Source of the DNA: Vibrio agarivorans
Lineage (GTDB): Bacteria > Pseudomonadota > Gammaproteobacteria > Enterobacterales > Vibrionaceae
Direction of reading: 5' to 3'
NCBI RefSeq assembly: GCF_030409635.1
Contig: NZ_JAUFQF010000004.1
Span: 344,241 to 408,240 of the forward strand
DNA length: 64,000 nt
Both the position numbers and the translations under genes were made by a program. Positions 1 through 13,167 of the stretch are shown here, piece after piece. Numbering within the stretch: the stretch's first letter is position 1; every line of letters begins with the position of its first letter. A model generated the notes under the pieces. That model saw only the letters and a list, made by a program, of their open reading frames with translations, did no database searches and had not been told where the DNA came from.

Positions 1-79
1 TACCATCGGCGCTATTGCGTTTCACTTCTGAGTTCGGCATGGAAATCAGGTGGGTCCACAATGCTATGGTCGCCAAGCA
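1..79 (-). rRNA. rrf: 5S ribosomal RNA, 3' part cut by window edge
   Basis: The minus strand reads TGCTTGGCGACCATAGC at its 5' end (position 79 leftward), the usual gammaproteobacterial 5S start, and continues through the conserved CCGAACTCAGAAGTGAAAC region. About 79 of the usual roughly 120 nt are present; the 3' end lies beyond the left edge. It is the last gene seen of an operon that starts near 5900. Confidence 0.93.
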
Positions 80-205
80 AATTCTGTTTTTCGTCTTCAC
101 TTTTTCTAAAAAAGTGAAAACAAAAAGTCTGGAAAGCTTATAAAAGTCATCAATACACATTCAAAGTTCTTAGCTTTGAGTCCATCAAAACCCCTTGGGT
201 GTTGT
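80..205 (-). other. 23S-5S internal spacer with hairpin
   Basis: There is no gene here. A near-perfect hairpin (arms TTCACTTTTT and AAAAAGTGAA) lies at about 95-118 and is followed by CAAAAAGT. A related hairpin recurs at about 3198-3235 and 5658-5694 in the same operon. It may be an RNase III or maturation element, but this is inference. Confidence 0.5.
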
Positions 206-3093
<2,888 letters not shown>

Positions 3094-3456
3094 ATACAAC
3101 CCGAAGGAGTTTCGAGTTGTTGTTTAAACAACCAAAGTTGTCTGCAATTTTTATACATGATGCAGACTCGATTTTGCCGGACTCAAATAACTCTTTGTTT
3201 CCGCTTTTTAGAAAAAAGCAGAGGCAAAAAGTGGACTTTCGTCACTTCCAAGAACACTTGAATGTGTGTTGGTACCTAAAACCATAGTTTTAGGATTTGA
3301 GAACTTTTAATTTGAATAACAACGCATCTCAAAGAGATGGGGATTGTTGTTATTCGTCAGCTTTCCAAATTTTTAAAGAGCAAATCACTTCCAAAGAAGT
3401 AACCATTTTTAAGAGCACTTAAGGCTTTCTATTTCAAAAAGAAATGCGCTTAAAGA
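3094..3456 (-). other. tRNA-Ala to 23S spacer
   Basis: No protein gene is seen. The spacer holds a hairpin of the GCTTTTT/AAAAAGC type at 3198-3235. It also holds a long inverted repeat at about 3315-3357 (arms GAATAACAAC and GTTGTTATTC) and the antitermination boxA listed separately. Confidence 0.5.
3370..3382 (-). promoter_or_regulatory. rrn spacer boxA antitermination site
   Basis: The minus strand reads TGCTCTTTAAAAA, followed by a TTTGGAAAGCTGA stretch. This closely resembles the boxA of the E. coli 16S-23S spacer (TGCTCTTTAACA...). BoxA in nascent rRNA recruits NusB/NusE so that polymerase reads through the Rho-sensitive rRNA gene. Confidence 0.75.
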
Positions 3457-3532
3457 TGGTGGAGCTAAGCAGGATCGAACTGCTGACCTCCTGCGTGCAA
3501 GGCAGGCGCTCTCCCAGCTGAGCTATAGCCCC
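3457..3532 (-). tRNA. alaT: tRNA-Ala (TGC anticodon)
   Basis: The minus strand starts GGGGCTATAGCTCAGC, carries anticodon TGC in the loop CTTGCACG, has the T-arm GGTTCGA-type GTTCGATCC, and ends GCTCCACCA with an encoded CCA. The 76-nt cloverleaf is complete. It sits in the 16S-23S spacer beside tRNA-Ile, the arrangement found in many gammaproteobacterial rrn operons. Confidence 0.97.
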
Positions 3533-3573
3533 ATCAATGGATAAATCCATAAACAGTCATTATGACTGGGATT

Positions 3574-3655
3574 AATTTTTCTTTAGGCAAGGCAGATTGT
3601 GAGGCCGTGTACACCAGTACACAACGAGCAATCTAACGCCGCATAAAGAAAAATT
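3574..3655. repeat. long imperfect inverted repeat between spacer tRNAs
   Basis: Arms beginning AATTTTTCTTTAGGC (3574) and ending GCATAAAGAAAAATT (3655) can fold into one long imperfect hairpin. The inner stems include CAGATTG/CAATCT. The loop region carries GTGTACACCAGTACAC. The structure fills almost all of the tRNA-Ala/tRNA-Ile spacer. It may act in tRNA processing or be a Vibrio intergenic repeat; I cannot tell which. Confidence 0.55.
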
Positions 3656-3731
3656 GGTGGGTCTGAGTGGACTTGAACCACCGACCTCTCGCTTATCAGG
3701 CGAACGCTCTAACCACCTGAGCTACAGACCC
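3655..3731 (-). tRNA. ileT: tRNA-Ile (GAT anticodon)
   Basis: The minus strand starts GGGTCTGTAGCTCAGG and has anticodon GAT in CTGATAAG. Its T-arm is GGTTCAAGTCC and it ends CAGACCCACCA with an encoded CCA. The 77-nt cloverleaf is complete. It is the first tRNA after 16S in the direction of transcription. Confidence 0.97.
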
Positions 3732-3753
3732 ACATTCTTGCGTCGTGCTTTCT

Positions 3754-3843
3754 CTTATTTCTTCGTCAGGCTGCGCTCTTCACTCAGTCACATACTGATG
3801 TATGCTCCTTCGCTCATCACTTGCCTTCCTCGAACTAAGAAAA
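3754..3843. repeat. imperfect inverted repeat between 16S and tRNA-Ile
   Basis: The sequence from TCTTATTTCTTCG to CGAACTAAGA forms an imperfect inverted repeat centred on CATACTGATGTATG. The architecture resembles the 3574-3655 hairpin, whose loop holds a comparable GTACACCAGTACAC. The spacer otherwise contains no gene. Confidence 0.45.
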
Positions 3844-3913
3844 ATCACTTTGCAATAATCTCTTTTACAAACCTAATCAATCTGTGTGAACACTCATCGC
3901 AATAATCATCGTA

Positions 3914-5466
<1,553 letters not shown>

Positions 5467-5736
5467 AAGATTTTGATGTCCATAAGGACTGACTCAATGA
5501 ATACTGACTTCAAAACTCATTCTCACTCGAAAGTAAGAAGTAATTTTAAAGCTATTATCGTTCCAACAGAACGATAATGAATTGACTGTGCTGATACCGA
5601 AGTATCAATTGGTCACTCAGTTCATTGATAGTCATTGATTCCGAAGAATCAGTTTTTGATTTTACTTTTTATAAAAAAGTGAAAACCAAAAGTGGATTAT
5701 CATCAACGAGTGCCCACACAGATTGATAGGTTTATA
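5467..5736 (-). other. 16S leader region
   Basis: This transcribed leader between boxA and mature 16S contains no gene. It has an inverted repeat TTATCGTTCCAACAGAACGATAA (about 5554-5577) and an ACTTTTTATAAAAAAGT hairpin (about 5663-5680) related to the ones in the other spacers of this operon. Such leader elements normally pair with 3' flanks for RNase III processing. Confidence 0.5.
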
Positions 5737-5748
5737 TTTTTAAAGAGC
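5737..5748 (-). promoter_or_regulatory. rrn leader boxA
   Basis: The minus strand reads GCTCTTTAAAAA about 45 nt after the P2 -10. This matches the leader boxA of rRNA antitermination systems. It is shared in form with the spacer copy at 3370-3382. Confidence 0.7.
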
Positions 5749-5789
5749 GGCTTTGAGTAACTGTGAAGTTCATCTCAAAGCGGACGGTC

Positions 5790-5817
5790 ATTCTAGCCAA
5801 ATAACTGATAGTGTCAA
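5790..5817 (-). promoter_or_regulatory. rrn P2 promoter
   Basis: The minus strand carries a perfect -35 TTGACA (5817-5812), a 16 bp spacer and a -10 TAGAAT (5795-5790). It lies about 120 bp downstream of P1, the usual spacing of the constitutive rrn P2. Confidence 0.75.
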
Positions 5818-5915
5818 ACACTTTTTCCAGATTATTTTTTGAAGTTATCTTACTAACTTCCATGACCTTTTGCCGACTTCGTAAAACTCGTGGTTTTGCG
5901 TGACAACGGAGGCGA

Positions 5916-5962
5916 ATTATAGAGATTCGGATTCGCTTGGCAATAGTAAAATATGAAAAACT
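5916..5962 (-). promoter_or_regulatory. rrn P1 promoter with UP element
   Basis: The minus strand carries -35 TTGCCA (5943-5938), a 16 bp spacer, then a perfect -10 TATAAT (5921-5916). The GC-rich discriminator that follows (TCGCCTCC) resembles E. coli rrn P1 (TATAATGCGCC...). An A/T-rich tract at about 5944-5962 fits an UP element. Such promoters respond to ppGpp/DksA and growth rate; that is knowledge of the class, not something measured here. Confidence 0.8.
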
Positions 5963-6004
5963 TGCCTCTAACGAACCGTTAGGACATAAATTACACAAAC
6001 CGAA

Positions 6005-6038
6005 CAAAATAAGGCCAGAATCGTCAGATTCTGGCCTT
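6005..6038 (-). terminator. clpB terminator
   Basis: An 11 bp stem (AAGGCCAGAAT / ATTCTGGCCTT, loop CGTCAG on the plus strand) is followed on the minus strand by ATTTTGTT, 35 nt after the clpB stop. This is a typical intrinsic terminator separating clpB from the rRNA operon. Confidence 0.85.
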
Positions 6039-6072
6039 CAATACACTAAGTTAACCAATCTAAAGGTTGTAA

Positions 6073-8646
6073 TTACTGTTTGGCTGCTATTTTTCCTGCT
6101 TCCACCACAAGATTGATTGGTTTATCAGGTAAGATCTCACCGCCAAGAATCGCTTTAGCAAGTGGGTTTTCTACCGTTTGTTGAATCGCACGTTTTAGTG
6201 GGCGCGCACCATAAACCGGATCAAATCCAACCTGAGCGATCATGTCCAAGGCTTCATCAGAAGTATTCAGTAAGTAACCTTTGTCTTCCATTCGTTTTGC
6301 TAATCGAGCAAGCTGAATTGAAGCAATAGATTTGATATGTTCTTTTCCTAATGGATGGAACACCACACTCTCATCCACTCGGTTCAAGAATTCTGGTCGG
6401 AAGTGCTTACTCACTACATCCATTACCTCACTCTTGATACCTTCGTAGTCTAACTGAGCAAAATTTTCTTGGATCCGGTTAGAGCCTAGGTTTGAGGTCA
6501 TAATCACTACTGTGTTACGAAAATCTACGGTTCTTCCTTGTCCATCAGTCAAACGACCATCGTCCAATACTTGCAGCAGAATATTGAATACATCTGGATG
6601 TGCTTTTTCAACTTCATCTAGCAAAATGACAGAATAGGGCTTACGTCGAACAGCCTCGGTCAAATACCCTCCCTCTTCATAACCAACGTAACCGGGAGGC
6701 GCACCCACAAGTCTTGCCACAGAGTGCTTTTCCATAAACTCAGACATGTCTATGCGAACCATCGCATCTTCACTATCAAACATAAAATGTGCGAGCGTCT
6801 TACACAATTCGGTCTTACCGACCCCTGTTGGTCCTAGAAACAGAAAAGAGCCAATCGGTCGATTCGGATCTGATAAACCAGCCCGGCTGCGACGAATGGC
6901 ATTTGCCACGACGTCTACTGCCTCTTTTTGTCCAATCACACGTTTGTGCAGCACTTCTTCCATACGCAGAAGTTTCTCTTTTTCTGCTTCTAGCATTTTG
7001 GATACTGGAATACCTGTCGCTTTTGACAAGACTTCTGCTATTTCACTATCTGTTACTTTGTTGCGCAGCAAGGTCATTTCTTGCATTTCAGCTTGTGTGG
7101 CAAGATCGAGTTGCTTCTCAAGCTCTGGAATTCTACCGTACTGAAGCTCTGACATACGATTGAGATCGCCAGCACGTCGTGCAAAGTCCATATCCATGCG
7201 TGCTTGTTCTAGCTCCGCTTTGATATGCTGAGTACCTGAGAGTGCCGCTTTTTCGGCATTCCATACTTCTTCTAGCTCGGCAAATGCTCGCTCTTTTTCA
7301 GTTAGCTCTAGATTCAGTGAGTTCAAACGTTTTTCACTCGCATCATCTTGTTCGTTAACAAGTGCTTGCTGCTCGATTTTAAGCTGTATGATTTTACGCT
7401 CAAGTTTATCTAATGACTCTGGCTTCGAGTCGATCTGCATTCTTATACTCGACGCGGCTTCATCAATTAAGTCAATCGCTTTATCCGGTAACTGTCTATC
7501 TGAAACATATCGGTGCGATAGGCTTGCAGCAGCCACAATGGCAGGGTCTGTAATCTCTACATGGTGGTGCAATTCATAACGCTCTTTAAGACCACGTAAG
7601 ATCGCAACTGTATCTTCTACCGTTGGCTCATCGACTAATACTTTTTGGAAACGACGTTCCAGCGCGGGGTCTTTCTCAATGTATTGGCGATATTCATCTA
7701 AGGTCGTTGCACCTACACAATGAAGCTCACCACGTGCAAGTGCAGGCTTGAGCATGTTACCTGCATCCATCGAACCTTCGCCTTTACCAGCCCCTACCAT
7801 CGTATGAAGTTCATCAATAAAGAGAATGATGTTGCCCTCTTCTTTTGATAGTTCATTCAATACCGATTTTAAGCGCTCTTCAAACTCACCACGATATTTA
7901 GCCCCGGCGACAAGTGCTCCCATATCCAAGGACAGCACGCGTCGACCTCGCAACCCTTCCGGCACTTCATTATTGATAATTCGTTGAGCGAGCCCTTCAA
8001 CAATCGCAGTTTTACCAACCCCAGGTTCACCAATAATCACAGGGTTGTTTTTGGTTCTTCTTTGTAAAACTTGAATCGTGCGACGAATCTCATCGTCACG
8101 CCCGATAACAGGATCGAGCTTACCTTGCTCTGCTCTTTCTGTAAGATCAATCGTAAACTTCTCTAGCGCTTGGCGTAACTCTTCAGCATTTGGATCATCC
8201 ACTTTTTGCCCGCCACGGATTTTTTCAATCGCATCGGCGACCTTTTTCTCGGTAAGACCCACTTCTTTTAATAGTGCGCCCAAGGGACCTTTGTCTTCTA
8301 GAGCTGCAAGCAAGAAAACTTCTGATGAGATATAGCTGTCTTGTCGCTTTTGAGCCACTTTGTCACATAGGTTAAACATGTTCCCCATGTTGCCAGACAA
8401 TTGGACATCGCCACCAATTCCGCTGACTTTAGGCAGCTTATCGAGCAACTCGCTGAGCTTTGAGCGAAGCTGCATAACATCGACATTGAGCATCGTTAGC
8501 AAGGGACGAATCGGGCTACCATTCTGATCGAGCAACGCCACCATAAGGTGAACTGGCTCTATATATTGATGATCACGGCCAAGCGCTAATGATTGCGCAT
8601 CAGAGATAGCAACTTGGAATTTACTTGTAAAACGGTCAAGACGCAT
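6073..8646 (-). CDS. clpB: ATP-dependent protein disaggregase ClpB
   Basis: Hsp100 AAA+ chaperone that works with DnaK/DnaJ/GrpE to extract polypeptides from cytoplasmic aggregates. The 857-residue product matches the usual ClpB length. It has the N-terminal Clp repeat domain (about 1-145), a first AAA module with Walker A GEPGVGKT, the long coiled-coil middle domain that binds DnaK (about 400-525), and a second AAA module with GPTGVGKT and [12 protein letters not shown]. The substrate loops [10 protein letters not shown] and [13 protein letters not shown] are present. I chose the ATG giving [11 protein letters not shown], which has GGAGGC just upstream; the frame is open 13 codons further. 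It lies next to pgeF-rluD-bamD and an rRNA operon, as in E. coli. A sigma-32-like promoter precedes it. Confidence 0.97.
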   Translation of the reverse strand: MRLDRFTSKFQVAISDAQSLALGRDHQYIEPVHLMVALLDQNGSPIRPLLTMLNVDVMQLRSKLSELLDKLPKVSGIGGDVQLSGNMGNMFNLCDKVAQKRQDSYISSEVFLLAALEDKGPLGALLKEVGLTEKKVADAIEKIRGGQKVDDPNAEELRQALEKFTIDLTERAEQGKLDPVIGRDDEIRRTIQVLQRRTKNNPVIIGEPGVGKTAIVEGLAQRIINNEVPEGLRGRRVLSLDMGALVAGAKYRGEFEERLKSVLNELSKEEGNIILFIDELHTMVGAGKGEGSMDAGNMLKPALARGELHCVGATTLDEYRQYIEKDPALERRFQKVLVDEPTVEDTVAILRGLKERYELHHHVEITDPAIVAAASLSHRYVSDRQLPDKAIDLIDEAASSIRMQIDSKPESLDKLERKIIQLKIEQQALVNEQDDASEKRLNSLNLELTEKERAFAELEEVWNAEKAALSGTQHIKAELEQARMDMDFARRAGDLNRMSELQYGRIPELEKQLDLATQAEMQEMTLLRNKVTDSEIAEVLSKATGIPVSKMLEAEKEKLLRMEEVLHKRVIGQKEAVDVVANAIRRSRAGLSDPNRPIGSFLFLGPTGVGKTELCKTLAHFMFDSEDAMVRIDMSEFMEKHSVARLVGAPPGYVGYEEGGYLTEAVRRKPYSVILLDEVEKAHPDVFNILLQVLDDGRLTDGQGRTVDFRNTVVIMTSNLGSNRIQENFAQLDYEGIKSEVMDVVSKHFRPEFLNRVDESVVFHPLGKEHIKSIASIQLARLAKRMEDKGYLLNTSDEALDMIAQVGFDPVYGARPLKRAIQQTVENPLAKAILGGEILPDKPINLVVEAGKIAAKQ

Positions 8647-8742
8647 ATCTGCCTCCATTAATTGTCGAGCAACTACAGTGGTCACTATGGTTACTGTAGC
8701 GGCAAAAAAACCAGCGCTATGTGTCGCGCGTCATATAACAAT

Positions 8743-8771
8743 AAATGGATATTTATAGGTGGAATTTCAAG
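8743..8771 (-). promoter_or_regulatory. sigma-32 (heat shock) promoter of clpB
   Basis: The minus strand reads CTTGAAA (8771-8765), 14 bp, then ATCCATTT (8750-8743), close to the RpoH consensus CTTGAAA-N13-15-CCCCATNT. It sits in the pgeF-clpB gap, about 95 nt before the clpB start. clpB is a classical RpoH target. Confidence 0.68.
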
Positions 8772-8783
8772 GGGGGACAGAGA

Positions 8784-9521
8784 TTACTTCTCTGCGTCGA
8801 TCCAAATGCAAGTGACTTGACGACCAGTTTTTCCATCACGACGATAGGAGAAGAATTGTTCAGGGTTGAGATAAGTACAACGGCTGTCACGGTAGATATC
8901 GGTGATACCCACTCGATTAAGTGCTTGAGTCGCGAGAAGGTGCATGTTGGCATAGTACTTATTGGCATCCGTGTCACTTGGACGAAATACTTGTTGAGCT
9001 TGCTTGTTTTGAGAGACAAACTCATCAAAAACATCTTGGCCAACTTCAAATGCATCTGGACCAATAGCAGGGCCAAGCCAAGCGATCACTTTTCCTGAGA
9101 ACTTGGCTGCTGCTTTTTCAATAATACCATCAGCAAGCCCACGCCAACCAGCATGCACTGCCGCAACCTGTTCACCATTTTCATCAGCTAGTAGCACCGG
9201 TAGACAATCTGCGGTCATCGCTGCGCACACCACTCCTGCTACTGATGTAAAAGAGGCATCGCCATCCAGTACATCCTCCGTTGGCGTAAAGAGCTCTAAC
9301 ACATCACTTGAATGTGTTTGATTCAACCATACTGGTGCAGAGGGCATAGCGGCTTCAATGGCTAAACGACTTCTATTTTCTAGCACGCTTTGTTCATTGT
9401 CCCCAACGTGCATTCCGACATTGAGAGAACTGAAAGGAGACGATGACACGCCCCCGTCTCTCAAAGATGAGATAGCGCGAACACGCTTAGCAACTGGCCA
9501 ATCAGGGACAATATACATCAT
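8784..9521 (-). CDS. pgeF: Peptidoglycan editing factor PgeF (YfiH, multicopper-laccase-like fold)
   Basis: A 245-residue protein of the DUF152/YfiH family. Members remove wrongly incorporated amino acids from peptidoglycan precursors, and were also described as purine nucleosidases/laccase-like enzymes. The family's metal-site motifs are all present: NQTHSSDV, ADCLPVLLAD (the conserved Cys) and VHAGWRGL. The start codon abuts the rluD stop with no gap and no clear Shine-Dalgarno, so translation is probably coupled to rluD. The conserved order rluD-pgeF-clpB supports the call. Confidence 0.93.
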   Translation of the reverse strand: MMYIVPDWPVAKRVRAISSLRDGGVSSSPFSSLNVGMHVGDNEQSVLENRSRLAIEAAMPSAPVWLNQTHSSDVLELFTPTEDVLDGDASFTSVAGVVCAAMTADCLPVLLADENGEQVAAVHAGWRGLADGIIEKAAAKFSGKVIAWLGPAIGPDAFEVGQDVFDEFVSQNKQAQQVFRPSDTDANKYYANMHLLATQALNRVGITDIYRDSRCTYLNPEQFFSYRRDGKTGRQVTCIWIDAEK

Positions 9522-10499
9522 TTAAAACTCGTCGTTTAGGCCGTGCAACTCTGTATCTGCACGCAATGCCTCGGTCATTACAACCATGTCGTCTGGAATT
9601 GGTGCGTGGAATTCGACTTCCTCTCCAGTAACAGGGTGCTCAAATCGAAGCATCGCAGCGTGAAGTGCTTGGCGATCAAATTGACGGATCATATCGGTTA
9701 ATTCAGCTGAAGCTTCGCGAGGGATTCGTGCTCGACCACCATAGGCAATATCACCTAGAAGTGGATGCTGCAGATAGGCCATATGCACACGAATCTGGTG
9801 GGTACGGCCCGTTTCTAGACGCAGGCGAATGCGCGTATGTTCACGGAAATGCTCAGCAACACGATAGTGTGTTACCGCCGGTTTGCCCGTTGGTGTCACG
9901 GCCATTAGCGTGCGCTTGGTAGAGTGACGACCAATTGGCTCTTCAACGCGTCCACCAGCCGTCATACGACCAATCGCAATCGCTTCATATTCTCGCGTGA
10001 TCTTACGTTTCTGTAACGCACGAACCAAACGCGTTTGAGAGCGAACAGTTTTCGCAACCACCATCAGACCTGTTGTATCTTTATCAAGACGGTGAACGAT
10101 ACCTGCACGAGGTACTTCAGCAATATCGGGGTAATGATGGAGCAGTGCATTAAGCACAGTGCCATCAGGTGTACCTGCTCCTGGGTGTACAACAAAATCG
10201 CGTGGTTTGTTGATGACCATAATATCGTCATCTTCATAAACGATATTCAGTGGAATGTCTTGTGCTTCCCAGCGTTCTTCATCTTCAAGCTCAGCCTGTA
10301 AAACAATCACCTCGCCACCCATCACTTTGGTGCGTGGTTTCGTGACGACTTGACCATCCATTGATACCTTGCCAGCCAATAGCCACTCCTTGAGGCGTGA
10401 GCGAGAAAAATCAGTGAACATTTCTGCAATTGCCTGATCCAGACGCTGACCTAATTGGCTATCTTGTACGGTTTGTGTTAACTCAATCTGTTGTGCCAT
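9522..10499 (-). CDS. rluD: 23S rRNA pseudouridine synthase RluD
   Basis: Makes pseudouridines at 1911, 1915 and 1917 in helix 69 of 23S rRNA, important for ribosome assembly and termination. The 325-residue protein has an N-terminal S4 RNA-binding domain (about 18-80) and the RluA-family catalytic motif GIVHRLDKDTTGLMVVAK, whose Asp is the nucleophile. It also has the conserved ETGRTHQIRVH and PLLGDIAYGG stretches. It is first in the rluD-pgeF pair and diverges from bamD, as in E. coli. Confidence 0.96.
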   Translation of the reverse strand: MAQQIELTQTVQDSQLGQRLDQAIAEMFTDFSRSRLKEWLLAGKVSMDGQVVTKPRTKVMGGEVIVLQAELEDEERWEAQDIPLNIVYEDDDIMVINKPRDFVVHPGAGTPDGTVLNALLHHYPDIAEVPRAGIVHRLDKDTTGLMVVAKTVRSQTRLVRALQKRKITREYEAIAIGRMTAGGRVEEPIGRHSTKRTLMAVTPTGKPAVTHYRVAEHFREHTRIRLRLETGRTHQIRVHMAYLQHPLLGDIAYGGRARIPREASAELTDMIRQFDRQALHAAMLRFEHPVTGEEVEFHAPIPDDMVVMTEALRADTELHGLNDEF

Positions 10500-10502
10500 A
10501 TC

Positions 10503-10529
10503 GAACTTTTTTAAAAACTGTGAGACTAA
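10503..10529 (+). promoter_or_regulatory. sigma-E-like promoter upstream of bamD
   Basis: The plus strand reads GAACTT (10503-10508), 15 bp, then GACTAA (10524-10529). This resembles the RpoE pattern GAACTT-N15-GTCTAA/GTCTGA with one or two mismatches. The predicted start is about 95 nt before the bamD ATG. In E. coli, bamD belongs to the RpoE envelope stress regulon, which makes this plausible. Confidence 0.5.
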
Positions 10530-10628
10530 TGACCACTACTGTGGAAGAATAGGCGCTATTGTATCTGTTACAGTGTAGAAAGTAACGGAAGCGCAGAAAA
10601 TATTTAATTTATGGATTGAACACCTGAC

Positions 10629-11354
10629 ATGAAATACCGCACTTTATCAGGCTTATTAGCAACTGCACTTCTTTTTGGCTGTTCGAGCAGCGAAGAAATT
10701 GTTCCCGATGTACCACCATCAGAGCTGTACGCTGACGCACAGGTAGCGCTGCAAAGCGGCAACTGGCTGACAGCGATAGAACAACTAGAAGCGCTAGACT
10801 CACGCTACCCATTCGGTGCGTATTCAGAGCAGGTACAGCTAGACCTTATTTATGCCTACTACAAAAACGATGACTTGCCTCTTGGCTTGGCGACCATCGA
10901 GCGCTTTATGCGCCTAAACCCAACACACGAAAAAATCGACTGGGTATTGTACATGCGAGGCCTAACTCACATGGCGCAAGATCGTAACTTCATGCACGAC
11001 ATCTTTAACGTTGATCGTAGTGACCGTGATCCTGAACCTGTTAAGGCTGCTTTTGCTGACTTCAAACGCTTGCTGGAACGTTACCCTGATAGTCAATATG
11101 CCAATGACGCACGTAAACGCATGCTTTCGCTGACTAACCGTCTAGCGGAATACGACCTAGCAACGGCAGACTTCTACATCCGCCGTGAGGCATGGATTGC
11201 TGCTATCAATCGCGCTCAAGAGCTACAACGAACCTTCCCTGAAACAGAAGCAGCACGTAAGTCATTGCGATTACAACTCAAAGCCTATGAAATGCTTGGG
11301 CTAGAAGAGCCAGCACAACGTACCCGCGAACTTATCGAGTTGAACCCAATCTAA
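10629..11354 (+). CDS. bamD: Outer membrane assembly lipoprotein BamD
   Basis: Essential lipoprotein of the BAM complex, which folds beta-barrel proteins into the outer membrane. The signal sequence MKYRTLSGLLATALLFGC ends in a lipobox with Cys18, followed by SSSEE. The 241-residue product matches BamD. The mature part is built of tetratricopeptide-like helices (QVALQSGNWLTAIEQLEAL, AFADFKRLLERYPDSQYA). It is transcribed away from rluD and followed by a good terminator. Confidence 0.95.
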   Translation: MKYRTLSGLLATALLFGCSSSEEIVPDVPPSELYADAQVALQSGNWLTAIEQLEALDSRYPFGAYSEQVQLDLIYAYYKNDDLPLGLATIERFMRLNPTHEKIDWVLYMRGLTHMAQDRNFMHDIFNVDRSDRDPEPVKAAFADFKRLLERYPDSQYANDARKRMLSLTNRLAEYDLATADFYIRREAWIAAINRAQELQRTFPETEAARKSLRLQLKAYEMLGLEEPAQRTRELIELNPI

Positions 11355-11383
11355 TCATAGAGCGTGACTCTACTTACTAATTC

Positions 11384-11410
11384 AACGGTGGCCTATGGCC
11401 GCCGTTTTTT
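11384..11410 (+). terminator. bamD terminator
   Basis: The stem AACGGTGGCC / GGCCGCCGTT with loop TAT is followed by TTTTTT, 30 nt after the bamD stop. It is a strong intrinsic terminator. Confidence 0.88.
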
Positions 11411-11487
11411 ATTCTCGTTTATGACCTTGCTGATACCAAACTTTATTATTAACCTTTAGTTAACATCGTAATAAAGTCGAGGTCATT

Positions 11488-12939
11488 GTGATTCGTTCAC
11501 TCAGTTTGTTCTTGTGCTGTGGCTTGTTGTCACTGAGTGCGTGGGGATTATCACTTTCTCCGCTGCAAAAAGACCCTTACCTAGGTGATATGGAAACCTT
11601 TGTTGATAAAGGGGTGGTAAGAGTGCTCGTCGCGGCCGATTTAGGCTTCTACTACATTGAAGGCGGACGCCCAAAAGGCATTATCGCTGAGCTTCTATAT
11701 AACTATGAACTGCAACTTAAAAAGCGCTCATCCTTGTTAAAAGTTCAGATCATCCCTGTAGCAAGAGATGAACTGATCCCATCCTTGACAAAAGGCTTTG
11801 GCGATCTCGCTGTTTCAAACCTTACCGTTACTCCCAAGCGTGAGCTGCAAGTCGACTTCAGCGCTCCTCTGTCCGATAAAGTACAAGAGCTGTTTATCTC
11901 TAACAAAAAACACTCACCCATTACTGAAATCGCACAACTCAGTGGCGTAAAAGTATGGGTGAGAAGCAGCTCAAGTTACTTCGAAAGCTTACAAAAAATT
12001 AATGCACAACTCGATGAGCAAGATCTGCCTCCGATGCTGATCGAGTTTATTGAAGAAACGATGCAAGATTTCGAGCTAGTCGAAATGATCAATCAAGACT
12101 ACATTACCCTGACTGTCTTAGATGGGCACAAGGCAAGGCTGTGGCAGGACGTGTTAGACAATATTCAGCTCCATACAGACTTTCCTATCAGAGAGGACGC
12201 AAGTGTGGCTTGGGCAATGCGTAAAAACTCTCCAGAGCTGAAGTCTTCGGTAAATAAGTTCATCAAGACAGCGAAAAGTGGCACTTTGCTCGGTAACGTA
12301 CTTTATGGGAAATACATAGAGAATACAGGGTGGCTAAAGCGAATTCTTAACCCGAATAAGATTGAAAAACTAGAGTCGCTATCCGATGTCTTTGAAGAGT
12401 ACTCACAGCTGTATGGCTTTGATTCCTTGATGATGTCTGCACAAGGCTTTCAAGAATCTGGTTTGGATCAATCTAAAGTGTCACCGAAAGGTGCTGTGGG
12501 CGTCATGCAAGTTCTGCCAAGTACCGCTAAAGATCCGAATGTGAATATTCCTGATATCTACAATGTGGAAAACAACATTCATGCCGGTATCAAGTATATG
12601 CGCTTCATTAAAGATCGTTATTTTGATGACGACACTATTTCACCCGACAACCAAGTTTACTTTTCGCTGGCTGCGTATAACGCTGGCCCGGCTAATATTC
12701 GTCGCATGAGAAATCTTGCCGCAAAACACGGTTACGATCCCAACCAGTGGTTCCACAACGTTGAGCTTATTACTCGACGTAACATCAGCCGCGAACCCGT
12801 CGATTACGTTGCCAATATCAATCGATACTACGTGATCTATAAGCAGCTTGAAGAGATTCACGAGCATGAAAAAGCCAACAATGCTGCGACGTTAACCACT
12901 GTGCCGAGACAGTTTGAAAGGAATGAAAAAGAAGATTAA
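11488..12939 (+). CDS. MltF-like membrane-bound lytic murein transglycosylase
   Basis: A 483-residue periplasmic protein with a signal peptide (about 1-20, SLFLCCGLLSLSAWG). A solute-binding-protein fold follows (about 35-270; VRVLVAADLGFYYIEGGRPKG, then SNLTVTPKRELQVDFSAP). The C-terminal goose-type lysozyme/SLT domain (about 300-450) has AQGFQESGLDQ with the catalytic Glu, GAVGVMQVLPSTAK and FSLAAYNAGPANI. This is the MltF arrangement: a solute-binding domain regulating a glycan-cleaving enzyme. The start is a GTG with GAGG 5 nt upstream. No lipobox is evident, so outer-membrane attachment as in E. coli MltF is not assured. It sits between bamD and raiA. The family is certain; orthology to mltF is less so. 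Confidence 0.85.
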   Translation: MIRSLSLFLCCGLLSLSAWGLSLSPLQKDPYLGDMETFVDKGVVRVLVAADLGFYYIEGGRPKGIIAELLYNYELQLKKRSSLLKVQIIPVARDELIPSLTKGFGDLAVSNLTVTPKRELQVDFSAPLSDKVQELFISNKKHSPITEIAQLSGVKVWVRSSSSYFESLQKINAQLDEQDLPPMLIEFIEETMQDFELVEMINQDYITLTVLDGHKARLWQDVLDNIQLHTDFPIREDASVAWAMRKNSPELKSSVNKFIKTAKSGTLLGNVLYGKYIENTGWLKRILNPNKIEKLESLSDVFEEYSQLYGFDSLMMSAQGFQESGLDQSKVSPKGAVGVMQVLPSTAKDPNVNIPDIYNVENNIHAGIKYMRFIKDRYFDDDTISPDNQVYFSLAAYNAGPANIRRMRNLAAKHGYDPNQWFHNVELITRRNISREPVDYVANINRYYVIYKQLEEIHEHEKANNAATLTTVPRQFERNEKED

Positions 12940-12956
12940 AAAGTTCAAAATATGAT

Positions 12957-12972
12957 AGTGATCTGAATCACA
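12957..12972. promoter_or_regulatory. CRP-like site 1 upstream of raiA
   Basis: AGTGA-N6-TCACA (AGTGATCTGAATCACA) has nine of ten core bases of the CRP consensus TGTGA-N6-TCACA. It lies just after the transglycosylase stop and about 280 bp before raiA, so its target is uncertain. Confidence 0.4.
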
Positions 12973-13167
12973 AAACTTGCTTGAGCAAAAAAACATCAGA
13001 AGAGAAGATTAGGCTGCAAAAAGCCCCTAAAAAACGGGAGAATTTTAGTAAGCACTCTTCTCAATCTAATGATATTTAGCCTTAACTCAACCTTTTTCTA
13101 GAATTCTTTTGCTAACACTACGGTTTTGATCACATTTGCCTAACACTCCAAACTTACCCTGCATTTA

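Noticed and set aside
5732..6007. Minus-strand 91-codon frame in the rrn promoter region
   Set aside because: It covers the rrn P1 and P2 promoters and boxA, which explain the sequence better.
6746..8335. Plus-strand frames opposite clpB
   Set aside because: They are antisense shadows of a well-supported ClpB frame with no independent signal.
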